A stretch of 64,000 bases of DNA, taken from positions 186,001 to 250,000 of the forward strand of contig NZ_LTAZ01000003.1 of NCBI RefSeq assembly GCF_001593955.1, in the 5' to 3' direction. This DNA is from Halalkalicoccus paucihalophilus. Its GTDB lineage: Archaea > Halobacteriota > Halobacteria > Halobacteriales > Halalkalicoccaceae. Under the pieces are notes generated by a model, which was not told where the DNA came from, ran no database searches, and saw only the letters and a program-made list of their open reading frames with translations. Of the stretch, positions 15,208-23,469 are shown one piece after another. A program made the position numbers and the translations under genes. Within the stretch, counting starts at the first letter, position 1. The number at the start of each line of letters is the position of its first letter.

Positions 15208-16557
15208 ATGGAGTTCTCGCTTCTCGCCCAGACCGACGTCCTCGGGGTCGAACTCACCACCGGGACGGTGACGGCCCTCGGGATCGTTACGATCGTTGCA
15301 CTGATCGGTCTCTCCGCATTCTTCTCCTCCTCTGAGATCGCGCTGTTCTCGCTGGCCCAACACCGCGTCGAGGCGATGGTCGAGGAGGACCTCTCCGGTG
15401 CGGAAATGGTCCAGTCGCTCAAGGAGGATCCCCACCGCCTGCTGGTGACGATCCTCGTCGGCAACAACATCGTCAACATCGCCATGTCGGCCATCGCGAC
15501 CGGCCTCCTGGGGATCTACTTCGGCGGTGCGGTGGCGGTCGCCATCTCTACGTTCGGTATCACCGCGCTCGTCCTGTTGTTCGGCGAGAGCGGGCCCAAG
15601 TCCTACGCGGTCGAGCACACCGAGTCGTGGGCGCGGCGGGTCGCTCGCCCGTTGAAGCTCGCCGAATACCTGATGTATCCCCTCATCGTCGTCTTCGACT
15701 ACCTCACCCGTCAGATAAACCGCCTGACCGGGAGTACCGGTGGGGCGATCGAGACGCCCTACGTCACCCGTGACGAGATTCAGGACATGCTCGAAACCGG
15801 TGAGCGCGAGGGGGTGATCGAGGAGGACGAACACGAGATGCTCCAGCGGATATTCAGGTTCACCGACACCATCGCCAAGGAGGTGATGACTCCCCGACTG
15901 GACATGACTGCCGTCTCGATCGAGACGCCGATCGAGGAGGCGATCGAGACCTGCGTCCACAGCGGCCACGAACGGCTCCCGGTCTACGAGGGCAACCTCG
16001 ACAACGTGATCGGGATCGTCACCATCCGCGATCTGGTCCGCCAGTCGCAGTACGGCGAGGGCGACCTCTCGCTGTCGGATCTCACCACCCCGACGCTGCA
16101 CGTCCCCGAATCGAAGAACGTCGACGAACTGCTCACCGAGATGCGCGAGGACCGCCTGAAAATGGTGATCGTCATCGACGAGTTCGGCACCACCGAAGGG
16201 CTGGTCACGATGGAGGACCTCGTCGAGGAGGTCGTCGGCGAGATCCTCGAAGGCGGCGAAACCGAGCCGATCGAACACGTCGACGGGACCACCGTCGTCG
16301 TCCGCGGCGAGGTCAACATCGACGAGGTCAACGAGGCCTTGGAGATCGAACTCCCCGAGGGCGAGGAGTTCGAGACCATCGCGGGGTTCATCTTCAACCG
16401 TGCGGGCCGACTCGTCGAGGAGGGCGAGACGATCAGCTACGATTCGGTCGAAATCACCGTCGAGACCGTCGAGAACACCCGGATCATGAAAGCCCGCATC
16501 GAAAAGGAGGCGATCGAGGAGCCCGACGCCCCCGAGATCGATCAGGAAGCCGAGTAG
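15208..16557 (+). CDS. CNNM/CorC (HlyC/CorC) family membrane protein with CBS pair
   Basis: A 449-aa protein in the usual order. Residues about 1-190 are the CNNM (DUF21) membrane domain, with FFSSSEIALFSL and ILVGNNIVNIAMSA. Residues about 205-330 are a tandem CBS module (VMTPRLDMTAV, LPVYEGNLDNVIGIVTIRDL, MVIVIDEFGTTEGLVTMED). Residues about 345-430 are the CorC/HlyC C-terminal domain. Bacterial and archaeal members export or regulate Mg2+; the CBS pair binds ATP or AMP. Cobalt or magnesium efflux is the family expectation, not shown here. The gene is tail-to-tail with the phosphate permease, with a single base between stops. Confidence 0.92.
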   Translation: MEFSLLAQTDVLGVELTTGTVTALGIVTIVALIGLSAFFSSSEIALFSLAQHRVEAMVEEDLSGAEMVQSLKEDPHRLLVTILVGNNIVNIAMSAIATGLLGIYFGGAVAVAISTFGITALVLLFGESGPKSYAVEHTESWARRVARPLKLAEYLMYPLIVVFDYLTRQINRLTGSTGGAIETPYVTRDEIQDMLETGEREGVIEEDEHEMLQRIFRFTDTIAKEVMTPRLDMTAVSIETPIEEAIETCVHSGHERLPVYEGNLDNVIGIVTIRDLVRQSQYGEGDLSLSDLTTPTLHVPESKNVDELLTEMREDRLKMVIVIDEFGTTEGLVTMEDLVEEVVGEILEGGETEPIEHVDGTTVVVRGEVNIDEVNEALEIELPEGEEFETIAGFIFNRAGRLVEEGETISYDSVEITVETVENTRIMKARIEKEAIEEPDAPEIDQEAE

Positions 16558-16558
16558 C

Positions 16559-17752
16559 TCACAACACCGCGAACGCGAGCGTCATGATCCCGTAACCAAG
16601 CACGATCGAGAGGACGAGCGAGCCGATCCACGCCAGCACCGTATAGCCCATCTTCGTCTTGCTCACGCCGCCGCCGCCCGCCGCATAGCCCGCGCCGACG
16701 ACCGCGCTGACGATGATCTCGTTGAACGAGACGGGGATCCCGAAGAGCACGGCGGCCTGTGCGATCGCAAACGAGGGGATCAACGCGGCGATCGACCGGC
16801 GCGGCCCGAGCGAGGAGTAGTCCTGTGCGATCGCTTTGATCATGCGCGGCGCGCCGGTCCACGAGCCCGCGAGCAGCCCGATCCCGCCGCCGACGAGGAT
16901 CGCCGTCAGCGAGAGGTCGAACGGATCGAGAAGCGGCAGCAGCGGCCCGATCGCCAGCCCCACCTGACTGCCGCCCGCCGAGAAGGCCACCAGCCCGCCC
17001 AACACGAGCAGGAACCGGCGCTGCGCGCCGGCGGCGTCCCGGGCCATATCGCGGCCGACGACGAGGGCGGCTCCGAGCGCGAACGCGATCACGGCCGCGA
17101 TCACCCCGAGGTCGAACCCGCCGACGGTCGGCGCCCCCATCGCGATCGCGGCGGTTCGTGCGACCGATTGGCTGCCGTCGGGCGGGCCCAGCAGGGCGAA
17201 CTCGATGTTCGCGAGCAGCGCCCCGATCAGTCCGGCGAGGACGGGCACGGTGTAGCGCTCGGGCACCCCCTCCGCCCGGAGCACTCTGGCGGTGACGTAG
17301 GCGATCCCGCCGCCGACAAAGGGGGTGAGCACCCAGAGGGTGGCGATCTCCGTGTACTTCGCCCACGCCGGATCGCCCCCGAGCGCGAGGCCGACCCCGA
17401 CGATCGCCCCCGTGACCGTAAAGGCCGTCGCGATGGGATAGCCGGTGAAGACGCCGATCGCGACGAGGGTCGCGGCGGTCAACAGGCCGATGGCGGCCGC
17501 CTCGCCGCTGAGGGTGACCCCCGAGATGAGTTCGCGCCCGACCGCCTCCGAGACGTTCGCCCCCTGGAGGACGGCACCCGCAAAGCCGAGCAAGCCGACC
17601 AGAAAGCCCGCGCGCATCACCGAGATGGCGTTCGCACCGACGGCGGGCGCGAAGGGGGTCGAGCCGCTGGAGCCGGCGCCGATCGCCCACGCCATGAAGA
17701 GACTCGCGAACGCGGCGATCAGTATGGTAGCAAGGGTAGCGGCGTCGACCAT
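16559..17752 (-). CDS. PiT-family inorganic phosphate permease
   Basis: A 397-aa membrane protein with about ten hydrophobic helices and an internal repeat. The N-terminal repeat has GSSGSTPFAPAVGANAISVM and the C-terminal repeat has FSAGGSQVGLAIGPLLPLL, each a degenerate form of the PiT signature. PiT proteins are low-affinity phosphate symporters, driven by H+ or Na+. Substrate specificity among phosphate, metal phosphate and sulfate cannot be decided from sequence alone. Starts at the ATG at 17752. No PhoU-like partner gene is directly linked. Confidence 0.88.
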   Translation of the reverse strand: MVDAATLATILIAAFASLFMAWAIGAGSSGSTPFAPAVGANAISVMRAGFLVGLLGFAGAVLQGANVSEAVGRELISGVTLSGEAAAIGLLTAATLVAIGVFTGYPIATAFTVTGAIVGVGLALGGDPAWAKYTEIATLWVLTPFVGGGIAYVTARVLRAEGVPERYTVPVLAGLIGALLANIEFALLGPPDGSQSVARTAAIAMGAPTVGGFDLGVIAAVIAFALGAALVVGRDMARDAAGAQRRFLLVLGGLVAFSAGGSQVGLAIGPLLPLLDPFDLSLTAILVGGGIGLLAGSWTGAPRMIKAIAQDYSSLGPRRSIAALIPSFAIAQAAVLFGIPVSFNEIIVSAVVGAGYAAGGGGVSKTKMGYTVLAWIGSLVLSIVLGYGIMTLAFAVL

Positions 17753-17784
17753 GAACGGTCAGTCGTCGGCTCCGGCATTAAGGC

Positions 17785-18594
17785 CTACCGTTCGTCGTCC
17801 TCGGCGACGGCCGTCGCCGTCTCGCGTTCGGCCTCGGTCGTCTCGACCCCCTCGACGAGTTCGGCCGATTCGATGTGCTCGATCAGCTCGTCGGCCGGGT
17901 TCTTCGTGCCCTCGGGGATCGCCGTGGTCGCTTCGATCTCGGCGTCGGTCGGCTCGACGCCCTCGGCGGCCTCGGCGGTCGAAACCGCCTTTTCGCTCTC
18001 GACGTGCCAGCGATCGATCACTTCCTCGTACTCCGCGAGGCGTGCCGAGACCTCCTCTTTTCTGTGGTCGTCGTTGATGTTGACCTCGAAAACGAACTCG
18101 GGGACCTCCCCACGAGTGGTGCGCTGGAGGTTCGCGCTCACCAGCTCGTTGTCGAAGTAGTAGGGCGCGAGCTGAGTCATCACCTTCCGATAGACGGTGT
18201 CCTCGACGGCTCGAAGCGCCTTCCTGCTCGCCGAGTCCGCCGCGCGCGCGACGTAGCCGACCGACTCCTCCCACTTGTCGATCGCACCCTCGGTGTCGTC
18301 CTCCTCGAGGCTCTCGTAGGACTCCGTGAGACGCTTTCCCGCCGACTGGAGATCCTCGTCGGGCTCCTTGCCCTCCTTTTCGCCCTCGCCCTCGCCGACG
18401 CTCGCCTGTGCGGCGGTCTTCTCGCTTACGTCCGTATCGATGCGCTCGTGGGATTTCGGCCGCCACTCGTCCCACTCCTCGAAGGCCGGACCCGACGCGC
18501 CGGCCTCGCGCAGCGCGCGGGTGATCCGCTCGCCGTGTTCGACGACGTCGGCCCAACGACCGCGTTGTTTGAAGCCAGCGATGGTCTCTTCCAT
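17785..18594 (-). CDS. Conserved haloarchaeal protein, unknown function (DUF5828-like)
   Basis: A 269-aa acidic soluble protein. The N-terminus MEETIAGFKQRGRWADVVEH and the middle section YRKVMTQLAPYYFDNELVSA look conserved and match my memory of DUF5828, a haloarchaea-only family. The segments around 60-100 and the last 60 residues are rich in Glu, Ala and Thr and look disordered. No catalytic motif, signal peptide or membrane helix is visible. It has a clear TATA box (18617-18625) at leaderless spacing. Confidence 0.75.
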   Translation of the reverse strand: MEETIAGFKQRGRWADVVEHGERITRALREAGASGPAFEEWDEWRPKSHERIDTDVSEKTAAQASVGEGEGEKEGKEPDEDLQSAGKRLTESYESLEEDDTEGAIDKWEESVGYVARAADSASRKALRAVEDTVYRKVMTQLAPYYFDNELVSANLQRTTRGEVPEFVFEVNINDDHRKEEVSARLAEYEEVIDRWHVESEKAVSTAEAAEGVEPTDAEIEATTAIPEGTKNPADELIEHIESAELVEGVETTEAERETATAVAEDDER

Positions 18595-18616
18595 TGGTAT
18601 TATGTCACTTTCCGTG

Positions 18617-18625
18617 AATATATAG
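18617..18625 (-). promoter_or_regulatory. TATA box of the DUF5828-like gene
   Basis: Minus-strand CTATATATTC region, 23-31 bases before the ATG at 18594. One of the best-matching boxes in the window. Confidence 0.6.
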
Positions 18626-18642
18626 CTCTTGGCCTTGCGCCG

Positions 18643-18849
18643 TTATCGGCCGTAGATCAGCCGCTCGCCGAGCGAGTCGAACCAGTCTTTCGCACGGCCC
18701 GCGGCGACGTGGTGCATCGAGGTCCGGCGCATCTCGCGTTCCTCGATCTCGATGCGCTCCTCGCCGAGGACGTCCCGATCGCTTCCGGTCGCATCGATCA
18801 CGGTCGTGACGCTGCAGCGGCCACAGGCCTCGGTTCGGTTCTCGTCCAT
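18643..18849 (-). CDS. Small conserved protein, unknown function
   Basis: A 68-aa protein beginning MDENRTEACGRCSVTTVIDA. A single CxxC pair (ACGRC) near residues 9-12 could bind metal only as part of a multimer. The C-terminal half is helical and basic-acidic mixed (MHHVAAGRAKDWFDSLGERL). Composition and frame are consistent with a real haloarchaeal gene. No family assigned. It lies between the DUF5828-like gene and the cupin gene. Confidence 0.6.
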   Translation of the reverse strand: MDENRTEACGRCSVTTVIDATGSDRDVLGEERIEIEEREMRRTSMHHVAAGRAKDWFDSLGERLIYGR

Positions 18850-18946
18850 CTCACCCGTAGTACGCGATCCAACCGGTTATAGCTTGCCGCATCCGATCGG
18901 GCGACGACGTGCCAACGTATTTGATTGTCGCCCGCCACCCGACGGT

Positions 18947-19324
18947 ATGGGCTATCAGGTTCTCGATCCCGAGGCCATCGATCCGACGCCGGACCGACCG
19001 TGTGTTCACCGGGCGGTCGGCGACGCCGCCGGCCTCTCGGAACTCGCGATCAACGTCTACGAGGCCGACCCCGGTGAACAGCTCCCGCTCGCCTATCACT
19101 ACCACGACGAACAGGAGGAGGCGTTTTACGTCCTCGAGGGCGAGTTAGCGGTCGAAACCCCCGAGCGCGAGTACTCGGTCGACGCCGGGGAACTCTTCGT
19201 CGCCGACCCGGAGAGCCCCCACCGGGCGCACAACCCCGACGACGCCGCGGCGGCGGTGCGCGTCCTCGCGATCGGCGCGCCGCCGGTCGAGGACGACGCC
19301 CATCCCTACGAACCCGAGCGATGA
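18947..19324 (+). CDS. Cupin-domain protein
   Basis: A 125-aa single cupin barrel. Motif 1 is visible as YHYHDEQEEAFYVLEGELAV (two His and the Glu as metal ligands) and motif 2 as PESPHRAHNP with the third His. It is a likely metal-binding small-molecule enzyme or sensor; the substrate is unknown. The ATG at 18947 (MGYQVLDPEAID) starts just before the fold. It overlaps the next gene by four bases (ATGA), so the two proteins are coupled. Confidence 0.85.
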   Translation: MGYQVLDPEAIDPTPDRPCVHRAVGDAAGLSELAINVYEADPGEQLPLAYHYHDEQEEAFYVLEGELAVETPEREYSVDAGELFVADPESPHRAHNPDDAAAAVRVLAIGAPPVEDDAHPYEPER

Positions 19325-19908
19325 GTGCCGAGGGCGATAGCGAGGCCGACGCCGTTCCCGAGTACGACGACGCCTACCTCGACCGAGTCGCGGGTCGCCT
19401 CGCGGCCAACTACGACCTCCAACGGGACTTTCGGGTTCGGGACGAGGGCTTCGACCTCTACGGCGAGCTCTCGGTTCGCAACCATAAACAGTTCCTCCAC
19501 CCCTCCATCTCGTTTGCCCACCACCACTCGACGGAACACCTCTTCGCCCGGCGGGTCGAAACGGTTCGTCAGGAGGATCTCGACCGGCTGGTCGGGGTGG
19601 GTCACGAACTGGCCGACGAGTGGATCACCCCTTCCGACGAACACTTCAGCACCGACTTCACCTTCGCGCTCGTGACCGACGCGCTCGGAGAGGGAGTCCG
19701 CGAGTACGTTTCGGGCTTCTCGGACCGCACCCTGTTGAAGTTCGGCTACCACGGCCACTACGAGATCAACCTGCTTGTCGTCGCGCCCGATGCGGAGGAG
19801 TGCGTCGCCAGCGAGAACGCCGATGTGGCGGTGGCCTTCTCACTGTGGGAGCCGATCGAACCGGAGAAATCGGGGCTGTTGACTCGACTCGCGAGCCGGC
19901 TGCGATAG
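19321..19908 (+). CDS. Conserved haloarchaeal protein, unknown function
   Basis: A 195-aa soluble acidic protein, with no membrane helix or signal peptide. Conserved-looking parts are NYDLQRDFRVRDEGFDLYGE, the histidine-rich FAHHHSTEHLFARR near residues 65-78, and FGYHGHYEINLLVVAPD near 140-156. I cannot place it in a family. It is translationally coupled to the upstream cupin through an ATGA overlap, so the two probably share a function. Confidence 0.75.
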   Translation: MSAEGDSEADAVPEYDDAYLDRVAGRLAANYDLQRDFRVRDEGFDLYGELSVRNHKQFLHPSISFAHHHSTEHLFARRVETVRQEDLDRLVGVGHELADEWITPSDEHFSTDFTFALVTDALGEGVREYVSGFSDRTLLKFGYHGHYEINLLVVAPDAEECVASENADVAVAFSLWEPIEPEKSGLLTRLASRLR

Positions 19909-19997
19909 CGCCCGATCGCGTTCGGCCCCCTATAGCCGCTCGGGAACGGGCTCGATCGGCCGGAACGGTTATCATATATCAGACATATCTACAGTTT

Positions 19998-20123
19998 ATG
20001 TGGCTGTCACAACTTCCCGGGGGACAGGAGCTCGGCGTGATCGCGCTGTTCGCGTTCGTGCTGTTCGCTCTCGCGTATACGGTCCAGCAGTTCGTGGGTG
20101 GATTCCGAGCCGATCGCGAGTAG
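19998..20123 (+). CDS. Candidate 41-aa single-helix membrane protein
   Basis: An ATG at 19998 opens a 41-aa frame MWLSQLPGGQELGVIALFAF followed by a hydrophobic stretch and QQFVGGFRADRE. That gives one membrane helix of about 20 residues with a basic-acidic cytoplasmic tail. AT-rich sequence (ATCATATATCAGACATATC) lies about 20-35 bases upstream and could hold a TATA box. It sits in the gap between the 195-aa gene and the convergent cstA. Small size limits certainty. Confidence 0.5.
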   Translation: MWLSQLPGGQELGVIALFAFVLFALAYTVQQFVGGFRADRE

Positions 20124-20181
20124 GACCGGTTCGGAACCCCCATATCACGTCCTTCTCCCCTACTGACTGTCGATTCCTGAG

Positions 20182-22014
20182 TCAGTCGTCCTCCGCCGTC
20201 CCGCCGTCGGCCGCGACCGCCTCGCCCGATCCGCGGACCGTCTGGAGGTTCTCGTAGCCGAGTCTGAGCAGCGACAGCGCGAGGCCGATCAGCGTGATGA
20301 TGATGAGCACCTGCGCGACCGCCGCGATCTGTCCCAGTAGCGTGGTCTCGGCCTCGGCGGTGATCCCCAATAGTCGCCCGCCGATGATCTGGTAGCCGCC
20401 GACCCACGCCAGTCCCGCGATCGTGATGAACGTCATGATCGCCATCGGTACGCCGGTGCTGAGCAGCTGTTTGGACTGATCCCAGTTGGCGAGCCAGATC
20501 GTCCCCGTCAGGAGCGCAAGCGCCGCAAGCAGCTGGTTCGCGCCGCCGAAGAGCGTCCAAAGGTCCTCCCAGCGCCCGGAGCCCAGCAGGAAGAACGCCA
20601 CGACCGCGATGACGCCCGTGTTGACGTACTTGTTCGCGGCGGCGCTCTCGACCGCCGTCTCGGGCGTGCCGACGATCTCTTCCATCATGTACCGGCCCAG
20701 CCTGACGGCGGTGTCCATGCTCGTCAGCAGGAAACTCGCCAGCACGAGCGCCATGAACACCTCTCCGATCACCAGCGGCACGCCCAGGGCTGTGAGGATG
20801 ATACCCCCACCCTCCGCGAAGTTCGGCAGTGCGAGCCCGATCCCGCCGCCTGCGGCCGGGATGGCGATCAACGCGACCGCCGACAGAGCGACCGCGGCGA
20901 GCAGGCCCTCCGCGAGCATGCCTCCATACCCGATCAGCCGCGCGTCGCTTTCCTTGTTGAGCTGTTTCGCCGTCGTGCCCGAGGAGACCAGCGAGTGAAA
21001 GCCGCTGATCGTCCCGCAGGCGATGGTGATGAACAGCAGGGGAAACAGCGGCATCATCGCCGGGAGGAACTCCGCGAGCGGGCCGCCCTGCCCGAAGAAG
21101 CCGTACCACGCACCGATCTGGATCTCCAGTGGCTGGGTGGTCGTCGTGAGGAAGGTGCCGACGATCACCGCGAGCAGCGAGCCGCCGACGCCCGTATACA
21201 GCAGGAACGACGAGAGGTAATCGCGGGGCTGGAGCAACATCCACACCGGAAGAACGCTCGCCGCGCCGCCATACACCAGCATCGTGACGACCCACGCGGC
21301 GATGTTCTGGCTCTCCAGAAGGGCGAAGGGGAAACTACCGAAGAGGACGATCGTTCCCGCCGGGTAATCGCCCGGCACGAGCGCCACGGGGTACTGGATG
21401 CCGGCCCAGACCGAGGCGAACACGCCCGCGACGAAGATCAGCGTCCCGACGGCGAACGGAAGGCCCAGTTGATAGAGCCAGATCCCAAAGAGGACCGCCA
21501 GCCCGACGTAGATGACGCTCGCGGTCGCCGCCTGCGGGTAGGCGTTGAAGACGACGCCGATGACCAAGGCGAACACCGCCACTACGAGGATAATGAGTAA
21601 GAAAGCGAACCACAGCAGCATGTCCTTGCCGCGCTCGCCGACGTACTCGCCGATGATGTAGCCGATCGACTTGCCCTCGTGGCGCAGGCTCGCCGACAGC
21701 GAGGTGAAGTCGTGGACCGCGCCCATCAGCGGGTTGCCGATGGCGACCCACAACACGGCTGGCAGCCAGCCCCAGACCAGTGCCGCGGTGATCGGTCCGA
21801 CGATCGGCGCCCCGCCCGCGATGCTCGAATAGTGATGCCCCAACAGGACGGGTTTCGTCGCCGGGACGTACTCCTGTCCGTCCTGATACTTGTGTGCGGG
21901 CGTCTCGCGCGCGTCGTCGAGACCGACGAACCGCGAGAGGTACCGCCCGTAACCGATGTACGCGACCGTAAAGGACGTCAGTACGATCGCGACGATCCAG
22001 ATAACTCCTGCCAT
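20182..22014 (-). CDS. cstA: Carbon starvation protein CstA (peptide/pyruvate transporter family)
   Basis: A 610-aa polytopic membrane protein with about 16-18 hydrophobic segments. It contains the CstA core HHYSSIAGGAPIVGPITAAL near residues 60-80, GAVHDFTSLSASLRHEGKS, and SGFHSLVSSGTTAKQL. CstA and BtsT relatives import peptides or pyruvate, probably with a cation, under carbon limitation. I start at the ATG at 22014 (MAGVIWIV). An ATG 42 bases upstream (22056) overlaps the TATA box at 22046-22054, so it is unlikely to be in the transcript. Confidence 0.93.
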   Translation of the reverse strand: MAGVIWIVAIVLTSFTVAYIGYGRYLSRFVGLDDARETPAHKYQDGQEYVPATKPVLLGHHYSSIAGGAPIVGPITAALVWGWLPAVLWVAIGNPLMGAVHDFTSLSASLRHEGKSIGYIIGEYVGERGKDMLLWFAFLLIILVVAVFALVIGVVFNAYPQAATASVIYVGLAVLFGIWLYQLGLPFAVGTLIFVAGVFASVWAGIQYPVALVPGDYPAGTIVLFGSFPFALLESQNIAAWVVTMLVYGGAASVLPVWMLLQPRDYLSSFLLYTGVGGSLLAVIVGTFLTTTTQPLEIQIGAWYGFFGQGGPLAEFLPAMMPLFPLLFITIACGTISGFHSLVSSGTTAKQLNKESDARLIGYGGMLAEGLLAAVALSAVALIAIPAAGGGIGLALPNFAEGGGIILTALGVPLVIGEVFMALVLASFLLTSMDTAVRLGRYMMEEIVGTPETAVESAAANKYVNTGVIAVVAFFLLGSGRWEDLWTLFGGANQLLAALALLTGTIWLANWDQSKQLLSTGVPMAIMTFITIAGLAWVGGYQIIGGRLLGITAEAETTLLGQIAAVAQVLIIITLIGLALSLLRLGYENLQTVRGSGEAVAADGGTAEDD

Positions 22015-22045
22015 GCGTAGCTCTAGCGCCGAATCGTTCAGGAAT

Positions 22046-22054
22046 GATATAAAC
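22046..22054 (-). promoter_or_regulatory. TATA box of cstA
   Basis: Minus-strand GTTTATATC, 32-40 bases before the ATG at 22014. It places the transcript start about 8 bases before that ATG and excludes the upstream ATG at 22056. Confidence 0.6.
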
Positions 22055-22150
22055 ATAACTCATACTTGCAGCGATACGTCGCTCGGTTCCTCGTCCTCTG
22101 CCCACGAAATATAGGACCTACTCTCGCTGTTATGATACTTCGTTGACTGA

Positions 22151-23095
22151 TTAGCCGTCGACGGCGAGTTCGGCCGCGACCTCCTCCAGTAGGTCGCCCT
22201 TGATCTCCCGGACGCGGGTCTCGATCTCCCCGACGATCGGCGCGTCGAAGGAGTCGTACATCTCGTCGATCCGCTCGCGCTCGGTCGCGACCTTCTCGCG
22301 CAGGAAGCGTGCCCCGCGACCCTCCTCCTCGGGATCCGGTTCGGGCGTTCGCTTGTTGATCACGACCCCCGCGACCGAGAGGCCGTACTCGCGGTGGGTC
22401 GCAAGCGACCGTTCGGTCTCTCGCACGGAGAGTTCGTCGGGCGTACAGACCAGATAGAAGGAGGCCTCCCGCAGCGCCTCGCCCGCGAAGGCGAAGCGTT
22501 CCTTTCGTCGCCCGAGTCGGGCGAGGATCGGATCGCCCTCGCGGATCCTGCGGGGTTCCTGCTTGCCGATGGCGGCCATCTCGAAGTAGTCGATGCTCTT
22601 CTCGCGCTTGTGGGTCAGGCGGTCGATCCACCTCTCTAGGAGGTCCGGAAGCGAGAGCAGGCGCAGCGTCGAGCCCGTCGGCGAGGTGTCGAAAACCACC
22701 CGGTCGCAGTCGGCCTCGCGCATCACGTCGATGAAGCGATCGAGCAGTGCGGCCTCGTAGGCGCCGGGCGTGCGGTGGGCCATCTCGATCTGGAGGTCGA
22801 TCTCGCCGACCATCGAGGGGCTGAGCTGGTCGCCCAGCGCGCGCTTGGTCTCCTGGAGGTGTTCTTGGACCTCACTCTCGGGATCGATCTCCATCGCCCG
22901 CAGGTTTTCGACGCCCTCGACAGGGCGGGGGTCGTCCCCGAACTCCTGGTCGAAGACGTCGCCCGTGCTGTGGGCCGGATCCGTCGAGACGACGAGGGTG
23001 TCGAGGCCTGCACGGGCACATTTGAGCGCGTAGGCGCTGGCGACCGTGGTTTTCCCGACGCCGCCTTTGCCGCCGAAGAAGACGTATTCGACCAT
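22151..23095 (-). CDS. ArsA/Get3-family ATPase
   Basis: A 314-aa single-half ArsA ATPase. The deviant Walker A GGKGGVGKTT is at residues 8-17, switch I is DPAHSTGD near 39-46 and switch II is DTSPTGSTLRLLS near 137-149. There is one nucleotide domain, as in Get3/TRC40, so it should work as a dimer. The cysteine triad of arsenite-stimulated ArsA is not evident and no ars genes are linked, so arsenic export is unlikely. Tail-anchored-protein targeting or another chaperone role is the better guess. It follows the 98-aa gene with no spacer (stop at 23096, start at 23095). Confidence 0.88.
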   Translation of the reverse strand: MVEYVFFGGKGGVGKTTVASAYALKCARAGLDTLVVSTDPAHSTGDVFDQEFGDDPRPVEGVENLRAMEIDPESEVQEHLQETKRALGDQLSPSMVGEIDLQIEMAHRTPGAYEAALLDRFIDVMREADCDRVVFDTSPTGSTLRLLSLPDLLERWIDRLTHKREKSIDYFEMAAIGKQEPRRIREGDPILARLGRRKERFAFAGEALREASFYLVCTPDELSVRETERSLATHREYGLSVAGVVINKRTPEPDPEEEGRGARFLREKVATERERIDEMYDSFDAPIVGEIETRVREIKGDLLEEVAAELAVDG

Positions 23096-23392
23096 CTAGA
23101 AGTGGTACTGCTGCCCTTTTCGTTCGACGAGCGAGTCCCGATCCCACAGTCGACGTTGCCAGGCCTCGTATTCGTCGGTGAGATAGGGAAGCAGTTCGGC
23201 GGTGTAATAGGAGACCGGCGAGGGGATGCCGAAGGCGTCGGGGAAACACGCGAGCATGAACTCGTCTTCGAGGTCCTCGGCCTCCTTTTCGATCGTCTCG
23301 TAGGCCGGATGGGTGAACATCCCGTGATAGAGCCCCCGTGCCCACTCCTCTACGACCCGCCGGAAGCGCGCGATCCGCGCGACGAGGTCCAT
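23096..23392 (-). CDS. Small protein paired with the ArsA-like ATPase
   Basis: A 98-aa protein beginning MDLVARIARFRRVVEEWARG, with helical character and the segment FMLACFPDAFGIPSPVSYYT in the middle. No membrane helix, cofactor motif or known domain is visible. It directly precedes and abuts the ArsA/Get3-like ATPase, a spacing that implies co-translation and a shared role. I use the ATG at 23392; an in-frame extension of nine codons upstream has no support. Confidence 0.75.
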   Translation of the reverse strand: MDLVARIARFRRVVEEWARGLYHGMFTHPAYETIEKEAEDLEDEFMLACFPDAFGIPSPVSYYTAELLPYLTDEYEAWQRRLWDRDSLVERKGQQYHF

Positions 23393-23469
23393 GGTAGGTA
23401 GTGTCGATCGACCGTCCAAAACGGTGTCGCTCGGGCCACGGTTATATCTCGCGGGGATCTACCCCTCGC

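Noticed and set aside
22151..23095. Arsenic resistance operon suggested by the ArsA-like ATPase.
   Set aside because: No arsB, arsC, arsR or arsD in the window and the arsenic-binding cysteines are not seen.
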